Below are positions 34,484 through 43,348 of a stretch of DNA of 64,000 nucleotides, piece by piece. Position 1 is the first letter of the stretch; each line of letters opens with the position of its first letter. The notes beneath the pieces are model-generated. The model had not been told where the DNA came from, did no database searches, and saw nothing but the letters and a program-made list of their open reading frames with translations. Both the position numbers and the translations under genes were made by a program. The stretch comes from Maribacter_C sp947494565 (lineage in GTDB: Bacteria; Bacteroidota; Bacteroidia; Flavobacteriales; Flavobacteriaceae). The stretch is taken from NCBI RefSeq assembly GCF_047345415.1, contig NZ_JBLFEP010000003.1:124001-188000 (forward strand). The letters run 5' to 3'.

Positions 34484-36067
34484 ATGAATAAGAGGTTGTT
34501 TGTTCTGTTAGTAATTTTCATGAGCCTCTCACTTATTGGAATCATCTTTGTTCAGGGGTATTGGTTTAAACAATCGGTTGAAGATAAAGAAGAACAGTTT
34601 TCCAATACGGTCACCCAGGTGTTGAATAAGGTCACTGATAAAATAGAAGCAAGGGAGCGTAAGGACTACTCTGATCGGTATTTAAGTAGAATCGATAGCA
34701 TAGGCGAATTCAAAGGTTCAAACTTCACCAATTTCTTTTTTGTCAATCGAGATGTGAATTCCGATGAGATTCGGTTGTATGAACATGGAATCCTTGAGGA
34801 AAAATACAACATCGCATCTACGTTCTTTGACAATAGTAACACGACTACCGATAGTACCATAGTGAAAAATTTCACTAGCAAGCGGACCACTACGATTCTT
34901 AAAGAGGACTTTGGTCTCGATGGAAATTCATATCGGTTATCGCCCATTCAGAAATTGGAGAAAATCGGTGGGCTATCAGCCATTGAAAAGGCACAGTTCG
35001 AAGATGTATTTCGTGAAGCGGCTCAAAAGCACCCCATTCATCAACGGGTATCCAAACAAGAGATAGAACTACGATTGAACCAAGAGCTAGAGAATAGGGG
35101 TATTGATATCGAGTATGAATACGGTGTGTATAGCAATGATTTGCCAACTAAAGTAAAGTCGAAAAAGTTCAAATATGCGAAGAGGGGGCTCTTTGAAGCT
35201 CCTATTTTCAAAGATAGTGAGGGAAATTCCGATTTTTCGCTTCTCCTTTCATTTCCAAAGAAAAAGCGGTTCTTAATACAATCTATTTTAGGAATGGGGC
35301 TTTTATCCATTCTCTTTACGTTGGTTATCGTAGCTTCATATACCGGAGCGATATACCAGCTGATACGACAAAAGCAGATTTCCGAAATCAAATCGGATTT
35401 TATTAATAACATGACGCATGAGTTCAAAACGCCCATTGCGACCATTAATCTAGCGGTAGAGGCCATTCGAAATCCTAAAATAATCGGTGACACCGAAAAG
35501 GTTCAACGGTATTTGCAAATGATCCGTGACGAGAATAAACGAATGCATGCCCAAGTGGAGAACGTGTTGCGAATATCAAAATTGGAGAAGAACCAATTGG
35601 ATATTAGTAAGGATAGAGTAGATGCACACGACATAATTCAAGATGCGATTGCCCATGTTGAATTGATTGTTGCTGACCGTGGGGGATATGTTGAAAAACA
35701 TCTCAACGCTGGAAGGTCTGAAGTTCTGGCGAATGAAATGCATTTTACGAATGTCGTGGTAAACATTTTGGACAATGCCGTTAAGTATTCGCCTGAGGCG
35801 CCTAAAATAGATGTGTTTACTGAGTTGGCCAAGAATAATATAATAATTAAAATACAAGATCAAGGAGCTGGAATGAGCAAGGCGGTTCTTAAAAAGGTCT
35901 TTGAGAAATTTTACCGAGAACACACGGGAGATATACATAATGTAAAAGGTCACGGCTTAGGACTGGCATATGTTAAAAAAATAGTAGATGATCACCAAGG
36001 TGAGGTTTATGCAGAAAGTGAAAAAGGAAAAGGAAGCACTTTTTATATCAAACTGCCTTTAATTTAA
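34484..36067 (+). CDS. Sensor histidine kinase, RprX-like
   Basis: A 527-residue membrane kinase with two transmembrane helices (residues ~5-27 and 266-290) flanking a ~235-residue periplasmic sensor of no recognised family. The cytoplasmic part has the H-box INNMTHEFKTPIATI (phosphoacceptor His near 313), N-box NVVVNILDNAVKYS, and G-boxes DQGAGM and GHGLGLAYVKK. No HAMP domain is evident. It resembles Bacteroides RprX and is followed five bases later by its regulator gene. Confidence 0.92.
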   Translation: MNKRLFVLLVIFMSLSLIGIIFVQGYWFKQSVEDKEEQFSNTVTQVLNKVTDKIEARERKDYSDRYLSRIDSIGEFKGSNFTNFFFVNRDVNSDEIRLYEHGILEEKYNIASTFFDNSNTTTDSTIVKNFTSKRTTTILKEDFGLDGNSYRLSPIQKLEKIGGLSAIEKAQFEDVFREAAQKHPIHQRVSKQEIELRLNQELENRGIDIEYEYGVYSNDLPTKVKSKKFKYAKRGLFEAPIFKDSEGNSDFSLLLSFPKKKRFLIQSILGMGLLSILFTLVIVASYTGAIYQLIRQKQISEIKSDFINNMTHEFKTPIATINLAVEAIRNPKIIGDTEKVQRYLQMIRDENKRMHAQVENVLRISKLEKNQLDISKDRVDAHDIIQDAIAHVELIVADRGGYVEKHLNAGRSEVLANEMHFTNVVVNILDNAVKYSPEAPKIDVFTELAKNNIIIKIQDQGAGMSKAVLKKVFEKFYREHTGDIHNVKGHGLGLAYVKKIVDDHQGEVYAESEKGKGSTFYIKLPLI

Positions 36068-36072
36068 AATTT

Positions 36073-36780
36073 ATGGAGACGATAAACAAGAAAATACTTT
36101 TGGTAGAGGATGACCCGAACTTTGGTATTGTACTAAAGGATTATTTGTCAATGAACGATTTCGAAGTAACTCTTGCGAAGAATGGAATGGAGGGTTTTGA
36201 AAAATTCAAGAAGGATAATTTTGATATCTGTATTTTGGATGTAATGATGCCGTACAAAGACGGTTTTACCCTGGCGAAAGAAATACGTGAAAAAAATGAG
36301 AACGTTCCTATCGTTTTTCTCACCGCTAAAACCATGAAAGAAGATGTGCTGAAAGGCTACAAAGCAGGTGCCGATGACTATCTGAACAAACCGTTCGATT
36401 CTGAAGTATTGTTGATGAAATTGAAGGCCATCTTGCAACGCAAGGCTTCTAATACGCTTGCGGACAGCAGAAAATTCGAGTTCCAAATTGGAGGATTCCA
36501 CTTAAATTCAAAACTCCGGTTTTTGAAATATAAAGATACCGAAGCGATTAAACTGTCTCCAAAAGAGAACGAACTCTTGCGACTATTGGCACTTCATGAA
36601 AACGATTTAATGCCTCGAGAATTGGCGCTGACCAAAATATGGAGAGATGATAACTATTTTACCTCTCGTAGTATGGACGTATATATTGCCAAACTCAGAA
36701 AGTATTTGAAAGTCGATGATACGGTCGAAATTCTGAACATCCATGGAGAAGGATTCAGATTGGTCGTAAAAACCGAATAA
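36073..36780 (+). CDS. OmpR-family response regulator, RprY-like
   Basis: A 235-residue regulator with an intact receiver (LLVEDDPNF acidic pair, CILDVMMPYKDG phosphoacceptor Asp, LTAKT, and LNKPF with the conserved Lys) and a winged-helix output domain (LSPKENELLRLLALHEN, SRSMDVYIAKLRKYLK, GEGFRLV). It is encoded directly after the RprX-like kinase. Candidate binding sites are the 11-bp TTAA repeats before the kinase gene and at 7492-7509. Confidence 0.95.
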   Translation: METINKKILLVEDDPNFGIVLKDYLSMNDFEVTLAKNGMEGFEKFKKDNFDICILDVMMPYKDGFTLAKEIREKNENVPIVFLTAKTMKEDVLKGYKAGADDYLNKPFDSEVLLMKLKAILQRKASNTLADSRKFEFQIGGFHLNSKLRFLKYKDTEAIKLSPKENELLRLLALHENDLMPRELALTKIWRDDNYFTSRSMDVYIAKLRKYLKVDDTVEILNIHGEGFRLVVKTE

Positions 36781-36801
36781 TAGCATTTTTTTGATAACAC
36801 T

Positions 36802-36832
36802 AAAAAGCCCTGACTTCCATCAGGGCTTTTTT
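36802..36832. terminator. Shared terminator between rprY-like and gntK genes
   Basis: A 12-base stem (AAAAAGCCCTGA / TCAGGGCTTTTT) with a six-base loop has T-rich flanks on both strands, so it can end both convergent transcripts. Its right arm overlaps the last codons and stop of the gluconokinase gene. Confidence 0.88.
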
Positions 36833-37323
36833 AATGGTAGTTTTTTAATAATTTCCAATACAATTTCATCTGGACTTTTTTCTATGGATACGGTTATGGC
36901 ATCTAAAGGAACTTCAAGCGTTTGAAACTGGGAGTCCAGTAAACCGGCCGGCATGAAATGACCTTTTCGTTCCTCTAACCTACGAAGTATTTCATCTTTG
37001 GTTCCTTTCAAATAAATGAATTCCATTTGAGGCGTCAGTGCATCGGCGATTTGGTCGCGATACGCTTTTTTCAAGGCAGAGCAGGCGATTACCGCTCCTT
37101 TCTCCCGGTACTCCTTAGCGAGTATATTCAGTCGTTGCAACCAGTCTTTTCGATCTGAATCCTCTAAAGGGATTCCCTTTGACATCTTGTCCACATTTTC
37201 GTGTGGATGATAGTCATCACCATCAAAAAAAGGAAGTCCGTATGTTGAGGCGAGTAGTTTTCCTATTGTGGATTTACCACAACCGGAGACGCCCATGACC
37301 ACAAAAAGAGAAGGTTTTTTCAT
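36820..37323 (-). CDS. gntK: Gluconokinase
   Basis: A 167-residue P-loop kinase phosphorylating gluconate to 6-phosphogluconate. Walker A is VMGVSGCGKSTIGKLLA (residues 9-25), followed by FFDGDDYHPHENVDKMSKGIPL, a family signature, and IACSALKKAYRD. Length is normal. It overlaps miaA by four bases, and its stop codon lies inside a terminator hairpin. Confidence 0.93.
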   Translation of the reverse strand: MKKPSLFVVMGVSGCGKSTIGKLLASTYGLPFFDGDDYHPHENVDKMSKGIPLEDSDRKDWLQRLNILAKEYREKGAVIACSALKKAYRDQIADALTPQMEFIYLKGTKDEILRRLEERKGHFMPAGLLDSQFQTLEVPLDAITVSIEKSPDEIVLEIIKKLPLKKP

Positions 37324-38237
37324 TTATTGTTTTCGATAATTTGTTTTTCCAGTCGATCGATAATCTTAGCGGGTTCTAGATCATAATCCACCCACAGTAC
37401 ATCTTCCTTTTTGCGGTACCAAGTCAATTGGCGCTTGGCAAAACGCCTGGTGTTTTTCTTGATTTCTTCCACAGCGAATTCCAAGGTGCCATGCCCATCG
37501 AAAAAGTGGAAAAGTTCTTTATACCCTACCGTTTGTAACGCATTGAGAGCCTTATGGTCGTAAAGTGATCTAGCCTCTTCCAATAAGCCTTCTTCCATCA
37601 TCAGTGCCACTCTTTGATTGATGCGTTCATAGATCGTTTCACGTGGAGCCATCATACCGATAGTGGTGGTTTGAAACGTTCTTTGCGCTTTTTTCTTTTT
37701 GAGAAAACTAGAATAGGGCCGACCAGTACCGATACAGATTTCCAAAGCTCGTATAAGACGATGGGGATTGCTTATATCCACTTCTTTATAGTAATTAGGG
37801 TCGTGTTGCTGCAGTTCTTGCTGCAGGTATTCGATACCCTTCTCTTCAAACGATGTATTGAGATGTATACGTACTTCAGGATCGACTTTTGGGAACTCGT
37901 CGAGCCCGTTGATGACAGCATCCACATAGAGGCCACTGCCGCCCACCATAATGATATAGTCTTTTTCCTTAAAGATCCCTTCAATTTTTTCAATGGCCGC
38001 TCTTTCAAAATCACCAACCGTGAACGGCTCGAAAATACTTTTGTGCTGAATGAAATGATGCCTCGCCTGCTTCAGTTCTTCGGTTGAGGGTACTGCTGTT
38101 CCGATACGCATTTCCTTAAAGAACTGCCTAGAATCCGCAGATATGATTTCGGTGTCGAAATGATTTGCGAGGGCAATAGCAAGTGTGGTCTTGCCTATGG
38201 CCGTAGGGCCTATGACGGAAATTAACTTTTTACTCAC
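37320..38237 (-). CDS. miaA: tRNA dimethylallyltransferase
   Basis: A 305-residue enzyme that adds a dimethylallyl group to A37 of tRNAs reading UNN codons. The P-loop GPTAIGKTTLAIALA (residues 10-24), the DSRQFFKEMRIGTAVPS substrate loop and GGSGLYVDAVINGL are intact, with RFAKRQLTWYRKK at the C-terminus. The start is GTG at 38237, overlapping the upstream channel gene by one base (TAGTG). Confidence 0.95.
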   Translation of the reverse strand: MSKKLISVIGPTAIGKTTLAIALANHFDTEIISADSRQFFKEMRIGTAVPSTEELKQARHHFIQHKSIFEPFTVGDFERAAIEKIEGIFKEKDYIIMVGGSGLYVDAVINGLDEFPKVDPEVRIHLNTSFEEKGIEYLQQELQQHDPNYYKEVDISNPHRLIRALEICIGTGRPYSSFLKKKKAQRTFQTTTIGMMAPRETIYERINQRVALMMEEGLLEEARSLYDHKALNALQTVGYKELFHFFDGHGTLEFAVEEIKKNTRRFAKRQLTWYRKKEDVLWVDYDLEPAKIIDRLEKQIIENNK

Positions 38238-39079
38238 TATAGTTCGCTTCCACAGTTATAACAATGTGAGGCATCGTCGCGATGCCCTTCTCTAGAACAA
38301 GAAGAACAGCTTAGCGTATTGATATGTACAATATCCGACGGACCACTGACCTTGGCCCCTTTGCTGTGCTTTGAAAACTCCACGGTCACTATACCGGTAG
38401 GAACGGCGATAATACCATATCCCAAAATCATGATTATCGTGGCGATAAATTGACCAATATCGGTTTGCGGGGCGATATCACCGTATCCCACGGTTGTTAG
38501 GGTCACAATGGTCCAGTAAATACTTCGTGGTATACTAGTAAAACCTGCTTCATTGCTTTCTATCAAATACATGACCGTTCCCATAATGACAGACAGAATA
38601 AGAACTACATAAATGAACACCGCGATTTTTGCTCGGCTCGCTTTGAGCGCTTCCTTTAGTTGAGAGGCCTCCCCAATGAATTTGACCAATTTTAGTATCC
38701 GGAAAATACGGAGCATTCGAAATACTCGAAAAGCCAATAGCACTTGCGAACCAGCGAACAGATATGATAGATATAAGGGTATTGTCGATACAAAATCGAT
38801 AATACCATAAAAACTGAAAATGTAGTGAAACGGTTTCTTGATGGAAATAATTCGCAGAATGTACTCAATGGTAAAAAAGATGGTCACGATCCATTCCAAG
38901 GTCAATAGCAACTTATGATACTCGGCATCGATTTCCTTAACGCTCTCGAGCATGATAAGGATAACGCTGCACAGTATCAAGAAAATCAAAACAATGTCAA
39001 ACCACTTGCCCAGAGGCGTGTCAGCTTCGTAAATGACTTCATGAATTTTAGCTTTCCAGCCTTTAGTTGCTTTTTTCAA
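38237..39079 (-). CDS. Voltage-gated-type potassium channel with C-terminal zinc ribbon
   Basis: A 280-residue six-helix ion channel. The S4-like helix has regularly spaced Arg/Lys (FRVFRMLRIFRILKLVKF), and the pore carries the K+ filter TLTTVGYGD (near residues 192-200). A cytoplasmic tail ends in CSSC ... CYNC (Cys 258, 261, 273, 276), a likely zinc ribbon. The start is a TTG at 39079 directly after the stop of the exonuclease gene (TAATTG). The physiological trigger is unknown. Confidence 0.88.
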   Translation of the reverse strand: MKKATKGWKAKIHEVIYEADTPLGKWFDIVLIFLILCSVILIMLESVKEIDAEYHKLLLTLEWIVTIFFTIEYILRIISIKKPFHYIFSFYGIIDFVSTIPLYLSYLFAGSQVLLAFRVFRMLRIFRILKLVKFIGEASQLKEALKASRAKIAVFIYVVLILSVIMGTVMYLIESNEAGFTSIPRSIYWTIVTLTTVGYGDIAPQTDIGQFIATIIMILGYGIIAVPTGIVTVEFSKHSKGAKVSGPSDIVHINTLSCSSCSREGHRDDASHCYNCGSEL

Positions 39080-40456
39080 TTACTCGGATTGAAGTTCTAG
39101 AATTTTTAAAACCTTTCGCTTCCGTAGGTAAGATTCGATAATATGTTTGGTATTGGCATCACCCTTCATTGGGGTGATTAAGTTTTCTAAGATATGAATA
39201 TTATTTATTTGGTGATTAAGACCATAGTACCCCATACCTTTGAAGCGACCATTTTGAATAAGAATCGCACAATATTCCCCGGTTTCCCGACCTTTATCGA
39301 CGATGACTTGATTTTTGTCGCTTAAAGAATACTTTTCCGTGACCTCTAATACCCGCTCGTTGTAGGTTTCAACAGGTTCTTCATCAATACATGCCCCCAG
39401 GCACAGTTCCTCCTCATAACGGCCACATTCGTTTTTTGCCTGAGAGATTCCATTGATTTTGTCACATAGCCCATGGGCCAAACTCGCTTCGTGTAAAAAA
39501 TTACGAGCGCCATGGATGCTGATGAAGGAAGTAATGAATTCGGTTTGAATCATTTCGGCGCTGCCGATATGCAAGGCCAGATACCCATTTTTATGGGAGA
39601 CCTTATGCATTACATGGGAATATAAGCGAGATTTTCGCCGTTGATTGTATTTGGGGCTGTTGCGTTTTAGCTCTTCATACTCCTTTAATTGGGCTGCCAA
39701 TTCGCTACCGGTTTTTTCAAAAGTGACTTTTTTCGTTTCTTTTTGAAGACGCCTTGCGCGATGCCCACTTTTTGTAAAATGTTGATTGACCCTCTTCTTG
39801 ATATTACTGCTTTTTCCTAAAAAGATGATGTCTCCATCCTTGTTGTGCATATAATAAATGCCGGTCTCCGAAGGTACATTGGCTACAATGTCGAGCTGCC
39901 GTGGGGATAATTCCCCCAAGGTTTCCGCTTTGACTACCGTTTTGAGAATGGCTTTTTCAGAATCCTTATCAAGTAGTAGTTTAAAGAGTTTTAAAGTCGC
40001 CAAGGCATCTCCGTTGGCTCTATGCCGATCGCTGACCGCAATACCCAAAGATCGCACCAATTTACCCAAGCTATATGATTCGGCATCGGGCAATAGTTTT
40101 TGTGCCAATTCAACGGTACAGAGCGTTTTTCGCTCATAATTGTAACCAAGTCTTCGAAATTCGGTGCGTAGAATGCGATAGTCGAACTGGGCATTATGGG
40201 CAATGAGAACGGCCCCTTCGGTAATTTCGACAATGCGTTTGGCCACCTCATGAAACTTAGGTGCCGTCCGGAGCATTTTAGTATTGATTCCCGTAAGTTT
40301 GACTACAAAAGGTTGAATTTCCTTTTCTGGGTTGACCAGTGAGATGAATTTATCCGTCACTTGATGACCATCAAAGCGGTGTATCGCTATTTCCGTAATA
40401 CCTTCTTCATTATACTTTCCTCCGGTAGTCTCAATATCCAAAACTGCGTACATCAT
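39080..40456 (-). CDS. DEDDh exonuclease fused to UvrC-like GIY-YIG nuclease
   Basis: A 458-residue fusion. Residues 1-175 form a DnaQ-like 3'-5' exonuclease with the acidic motifs VLDIETTGGKYNEEG, IAHNAQFDYRIL and HRANGDALATLKL. Residues ~195-275 form a GIY-YIG domain (ETGIYYMHN, IIFLGKSSNIKKRV, and KEYEELKRNSPKYN, which keeps the Glu aligned with the UvrC/Cho catalytic residue). The C-terminal third has a Cys pattern CGRYEEELCLGAC like UvrC. Such fusions are known in Bacteroidota; a repair role is likely. Confidence 0.88.
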   Translation of the reverse strand: MMYAVLDIETTGGKYNEEGITEIAIHRFDGHQVTDKFISLVNPEKEIQPFVVKLTGINTKMLRTAPKFHEVAKRIVEITEGAVLIAHNAQFDYRILRTEFRRLGYNYERKTLCTVELAQKLLPDAESYSLGKLVRSLGIAVSDRHRANGDALATLKLFKLLLDKDSEKAILKTVVKAETLGELSPRQLDIVANVPSETGIYYMHNKDGDIIFLGKSSNIKKRVNQHFTKSGHRARRLQKETKKVTFEKTGSELAAQLKEYEELKRNSPKYNQRRKSRLYSHVMHKVSHKNGYLALHIGSAEMIQTEFITSFISIHGARNFLHEASLAHGLCDKINGISQAKNECGRYEEELCLGACIDEEPVETYNERVLEVTEKYSLSDKNQVIVDKGRETGEYCAILIQNGRFKGMGYYGLNHQINNIHILENLITPMKGDANTKHIIESYLRKRKVLKILELQSE

Positions 40457-40477
40457 GCTCTTTTCGTAATCTTTGGC

Positions 40478-41137
40478 TTAGTGGTAATTTCGTGCTCCAA
40501 AGATACTACTTCCAATACGCACCATGGTACTTCCTTCTTCGATTGCTATTTTATAATCGCCGCTCATCCCCATAGAAAGGATTTCAGCTGTCGGTACCTT
40601 TTGGCGTAATGTATCGAAAATGGTCTTTAGCTGTTTGAATTCGCGCCTTAGCTGTTCTTCGTTCGAGGTAAAAGTAGCCATTCCCATAAGGCCCGTCACC
40701 GCTATGTTTTCCATTTTAGGGAAATCTTCCGAATCTAAAATCTCGTTCAGTTCGGTCGTATCGAGCCCGAATTTGGTTTCTTCTTCCGCGATATGCATTT
40801 GCAATAGACATGGGATAACGCGGTCATTCTTCTTTGCTTGCTTATTGATTTCCCGCAGTAAACGAAAACTGTCCACTCCGTGAACCAGAGATACATAAGG
40901 CGCCATATATTTGACCTTATTTCGCTGCACATGACCGATCATATGCCATTCGATATCCCTAGGAAGCTCCTCCCATTTTTGGCTCATCTCTTGGATCTTG
41001 TTTTCACCAAAAACCCGCTGTCCAGCTTGGTAGGCTTCGTTGAGGTCGCTAATGGGCTTTGTTTTTGAAACCGCTACCAGCGTTACACCTGCGGGAAGTG
41101 ATTTTCTTATTTCTTCTAAATTTGAACGAATCGACAT
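40478..41137 (-). CDS. YggS-type pyridoxal-phosphate homeostasis protein
   Basis: A 219-residue TIM-barrel PLP-binding protein. The PLP-binding Lys is in TLVAVSKTKPI (residues ~19-29), followed by FGENKIQEM, WHMIGHVQRNK and LSMGMSGDYKIAIEEGSTMVRIGS, which binds the phosphate. It regulates the intracellular PLP pool. It lies 18 bases after the DUF1015 gene. Confidence 0.93.
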   Translation of the reverse strand: MSIRSNLEEIRKSLPAGVTLVAVSKTKPISDLNEAYQAGQRVFGENKIQEMSQKWEELPRDIEWHMIGHVQRNKVKYMAPYVSLVHGVDSFRLLREINKQAKKNDRVIPCLLQMHIAEEETKFGLDTTELNEILDSEDFPKMENIAVTGLMGMATFTSNEEQLRREFKQLKTIFDTLRQKVPTAEILSMGMSGDYKIAIEEGSTMVRIGSSIFGARNYH

Positions 41138-41155
41138 TGAAAAAAATATTGGATG

Positions 41156-42388
41156 TTAGAGTTCATAAATTGTTATTCCACTTCTTAATTTGGGCTCGAT
41201 ATAGGTGCTTTTCGGGGGCATGACCAAACCTGCGTCGGCGATGTCCTTTATTTCTTCCATAGTAATCGGCACCAAACTGAAACCAACGGAAAAACTGCCC
41301 TTGTCGATTTCATCTTTCATCTGTATCACATTATGCTTCCCGTAACCGTATTGAATTCGTTTATCGGTACGTAGGTCTTTAATGCCCAAAATCGGTTGCA
41401 ATATGGTTTTGAATAGTATTTGGGTATCGAGTTTGCTCAAGGGATCCGTAAAATTATACACTTTTTTCCGTAGGTAGAGTGAATAGAACTGTCCATCGAG
41501 ATACATGCCAAAATGATGCTTTTTTGTAGGCTTATAAAGTATACTCCCTTGGTTTTCAATTCGATATAATTTATCAAGGGCTATTAAAAAGCGTTCTTTG
41601 GAGAGTCCGTTGAGATCTTTGACCATTCTGTTGAACTCATAGATCCGAATTTCCGATTCGGGAATGAGATAGCTCATAAAGAAATTGTAGGCCTCTTTAC
41701 CCGTGGGGGGATTTCTTTTTTCCGAAATAGCGGCCAAAAGATTCGACGAGGCACTTCTATGGTGGCCATCGGCGATATAAAGCGAAGAAACCTTCTCGAA
41801 CTCTTGAGTGAGTTTCGCAACGGTTTCTTTTTCGGATATTACCCAAAGACGGTGGGTCATTCTGTCTTTGGTAGTGAAAAAGTATTCTGGGGTTCTCTTT
41901 TTCTGCCTGTCGAGTTCTTTGGATATCGCCTCATTATCTTGATACGTCATCAATACGGGCTCGGCATTGAAGGCCACGGTATCCAAGTAGTCGGCAAAAA
42001 GCTTTTCGCGTTGCTCGAGCGTATTCTCATGTTTTTTGATGACATCCGCTCTATAATCTCCCACGCTTGTTGCGCAAAAAAGTCCACAACATCTAAAATT
42101 GCCCTTTTCAATTTGATAGAGGTACAGATTCGCGTCAGTATCCTTTAGGAGTATGCCTTCCTCTAAAAATTCGAGATATCTATTATGTACAAGTTGAAAC
42201 CGCTCAGAGCCCGATACCTTTTTATGAAACTTATATCCGGGGTTGATGATGTGCAGGAATGAAAAGGGGTTGAAAGCCAGTTCGGCGTTCAGCTCTTTTT
42301 TCGGATATTCTTGATAAGAACGCGAGGCCACAAAGGCTACTTTATCCTTAGCTGGTCTTATCGCTTTAAAAGGTTTGATCTGCGCCAT
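41156..42388 (-). CDS. DUF1015 family protein
   Basis: A 410-residue cytoplasmic protein of the DUF1015 family, recognised by IKPFKAIRPAKDKVAFVASRSY at the N-terminus, SLYIADGHHRSASSNLLA (residues ~204-221) and DTQILFKTILQPILGI. The GHHR motif is strictly conserved, and the fold may be an enzyme, but no reaction is established. It lies two bases after the stop of the hydroxybutyryl-CoA dehydrogenase gene, in one operon with yggS. Confidence 0.88.
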   Translation of the reverse strand: MAQIKPFKAIRPAKDKVAFVASRSYQEYPKKELNAELAFNPFSFLHIINPGYKFHKKVSGSERFQLVHNRYLEFLEEGILLKDTDANLYLYQIEKGNFRCCGLFCATSVGDYRADVIKKHENTLEQREKLFADYLDTVAFNAEPVLMTYQDNEAISKELDRQKKRTPEYFFTTKDRMTHRLWVISEKETVAKLTQEFEKVSSLYIADGHHRSASSNLLAAISEKRNPPTGKEAYNFFMSYLIPESEIRIYEFNRMVKDLNGLSKERFLIALDKLYRIENQGSILYKPTKKHHFGMYLDGQFYSLYLRKKVYNFTDPLSKLDTQILFKTILQPILGIKDLRTDKRIQYGYGKHNVIQMKDEIDKGSFSVGFSLVPITMEEIKDIADAGLVMPPKSTYIEPKLRSGITIYEL

Positions 42389-42390
42389 GT

Positions 42391-43296
42391 TTATTGGCTA
42401 AATTGCGCTGCTACTTTTTCGGCTTTTCGTGAGGTCGAATAGTCGTAAAACCCTTCTCCGGACTTTATGCCTAATTTGCCTGCCATGACCATATTGACCA
42501 AAAGGGGGCAAGGGGCATATTTCGGGTTTTTGAATCCATCATAGAGTACATTCATAATGGAAAGACAGACATCTAAACCGATAAAATCACCTAATTGTAG
42601 TGGCCCCATAGGATGGGCCATACCTAATTTCATGACCGTATCGATTTCATGAACACCGGCAACCCCGTTATACAGTGTTTCAATGGCTTCATTGATCATT
42701 GGCATCAAAATACGATTTGCTACGAAACCTGGATAATCATTGACTTCCGTAGGTGTTTTTCCTAAGTTTTCAGATAAGGTCATGATGACCTCGGCGGTCT
42801 CATCCGAAGTGGAATATCCCCTAATGATCTCTACCAATTGCATGATCGGTACAGGGTTCATGAAATGCATGCCAATAACCTTTTCCGGTCTTTTGGTCGC
42901 AGCGGCGATTTGGGTGATCGAAATTGAGGATGTATTTGTGGCGAGTATGGTATGATTGGCACAAGCGGCGTCCAATTGCCTGAAAATATCCAGTTTTAGC
43001 TCTAGACTTTCGGTGGCCGCCTCTACAGCAAGATCAACATTTTTTGAACCATCGGTCACCGAGGTACACGTTCCGATATTGGAAAGGGTATTGGCTTTTG
43101 TCTCTTCCGAAATTTTCTCCTTAGCCACCATTCTGTCAAGATTCTTGACGATGTTCGCTAGGCCCGCTTCTAGTGACGCTTCCGAAATATCGATAAGATT
43201 GACCTTGAATCCATTTTGTGCGAAGACATGGGCAATACCATTCCCCATAGTTCCCGCTCCGATAACCGCTACTGTTTTCATACTGTTATTATTCAT
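42391..43296 (-). CDS. hbd: 3-hydroxybutyryl-CoA dehydrogenase
   Basis: A 301-residue NAD(P)-dependent 3-hydroxyacyl-CoA dehydrogenase. The Rossmann loop is AVIGAGTMGNGIAHVFAQNG (from ~residue 9), and the catalytic region is VIGMHFMNPVPIMQLVEIIRG with the His. The C-terminal domain has YPGFVANRILMPMINEAI and MAHPMGPLQLGDFIGLD. An ATG at 43281 (MKTVAV) is an equally good start. It acts in butyrate or fatty-acid degradation; no other such gene lies here. Confidence 0.92.
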   Translation of the reverse strand: MNNNSMKTVAVIGAGTMGNGIAHVFAQNGFKVNLIDISEASLEAGLANIVKNLDRMVAKEKISEETKANTLSNIGTCTSVTDGSKNVDLAVEAATESLELKLDIFRQLDAACANHTILATNTSSISITQIAAATKRPEKVIGMHFMNPVPIMQLVEIIRGYSTSDETAEVIMTLSENLGKTPTEVNDYPGFVANRILMPMINEAIETLYNGVAGVHEIDTVMKLGMAHPMGPLQLGDFIGLDVCLSIMNVLYDGFKNPKYAPCPLLVNMVMAGKLGIKSGEGFYDYSTSRKAEKVAAQFSQ

Positions 43297-43348
43297 GTAT
43301 TAGTTGACGAGAATGTATCCCATTATTCGTTTCAGGCAAAGATTTTCT

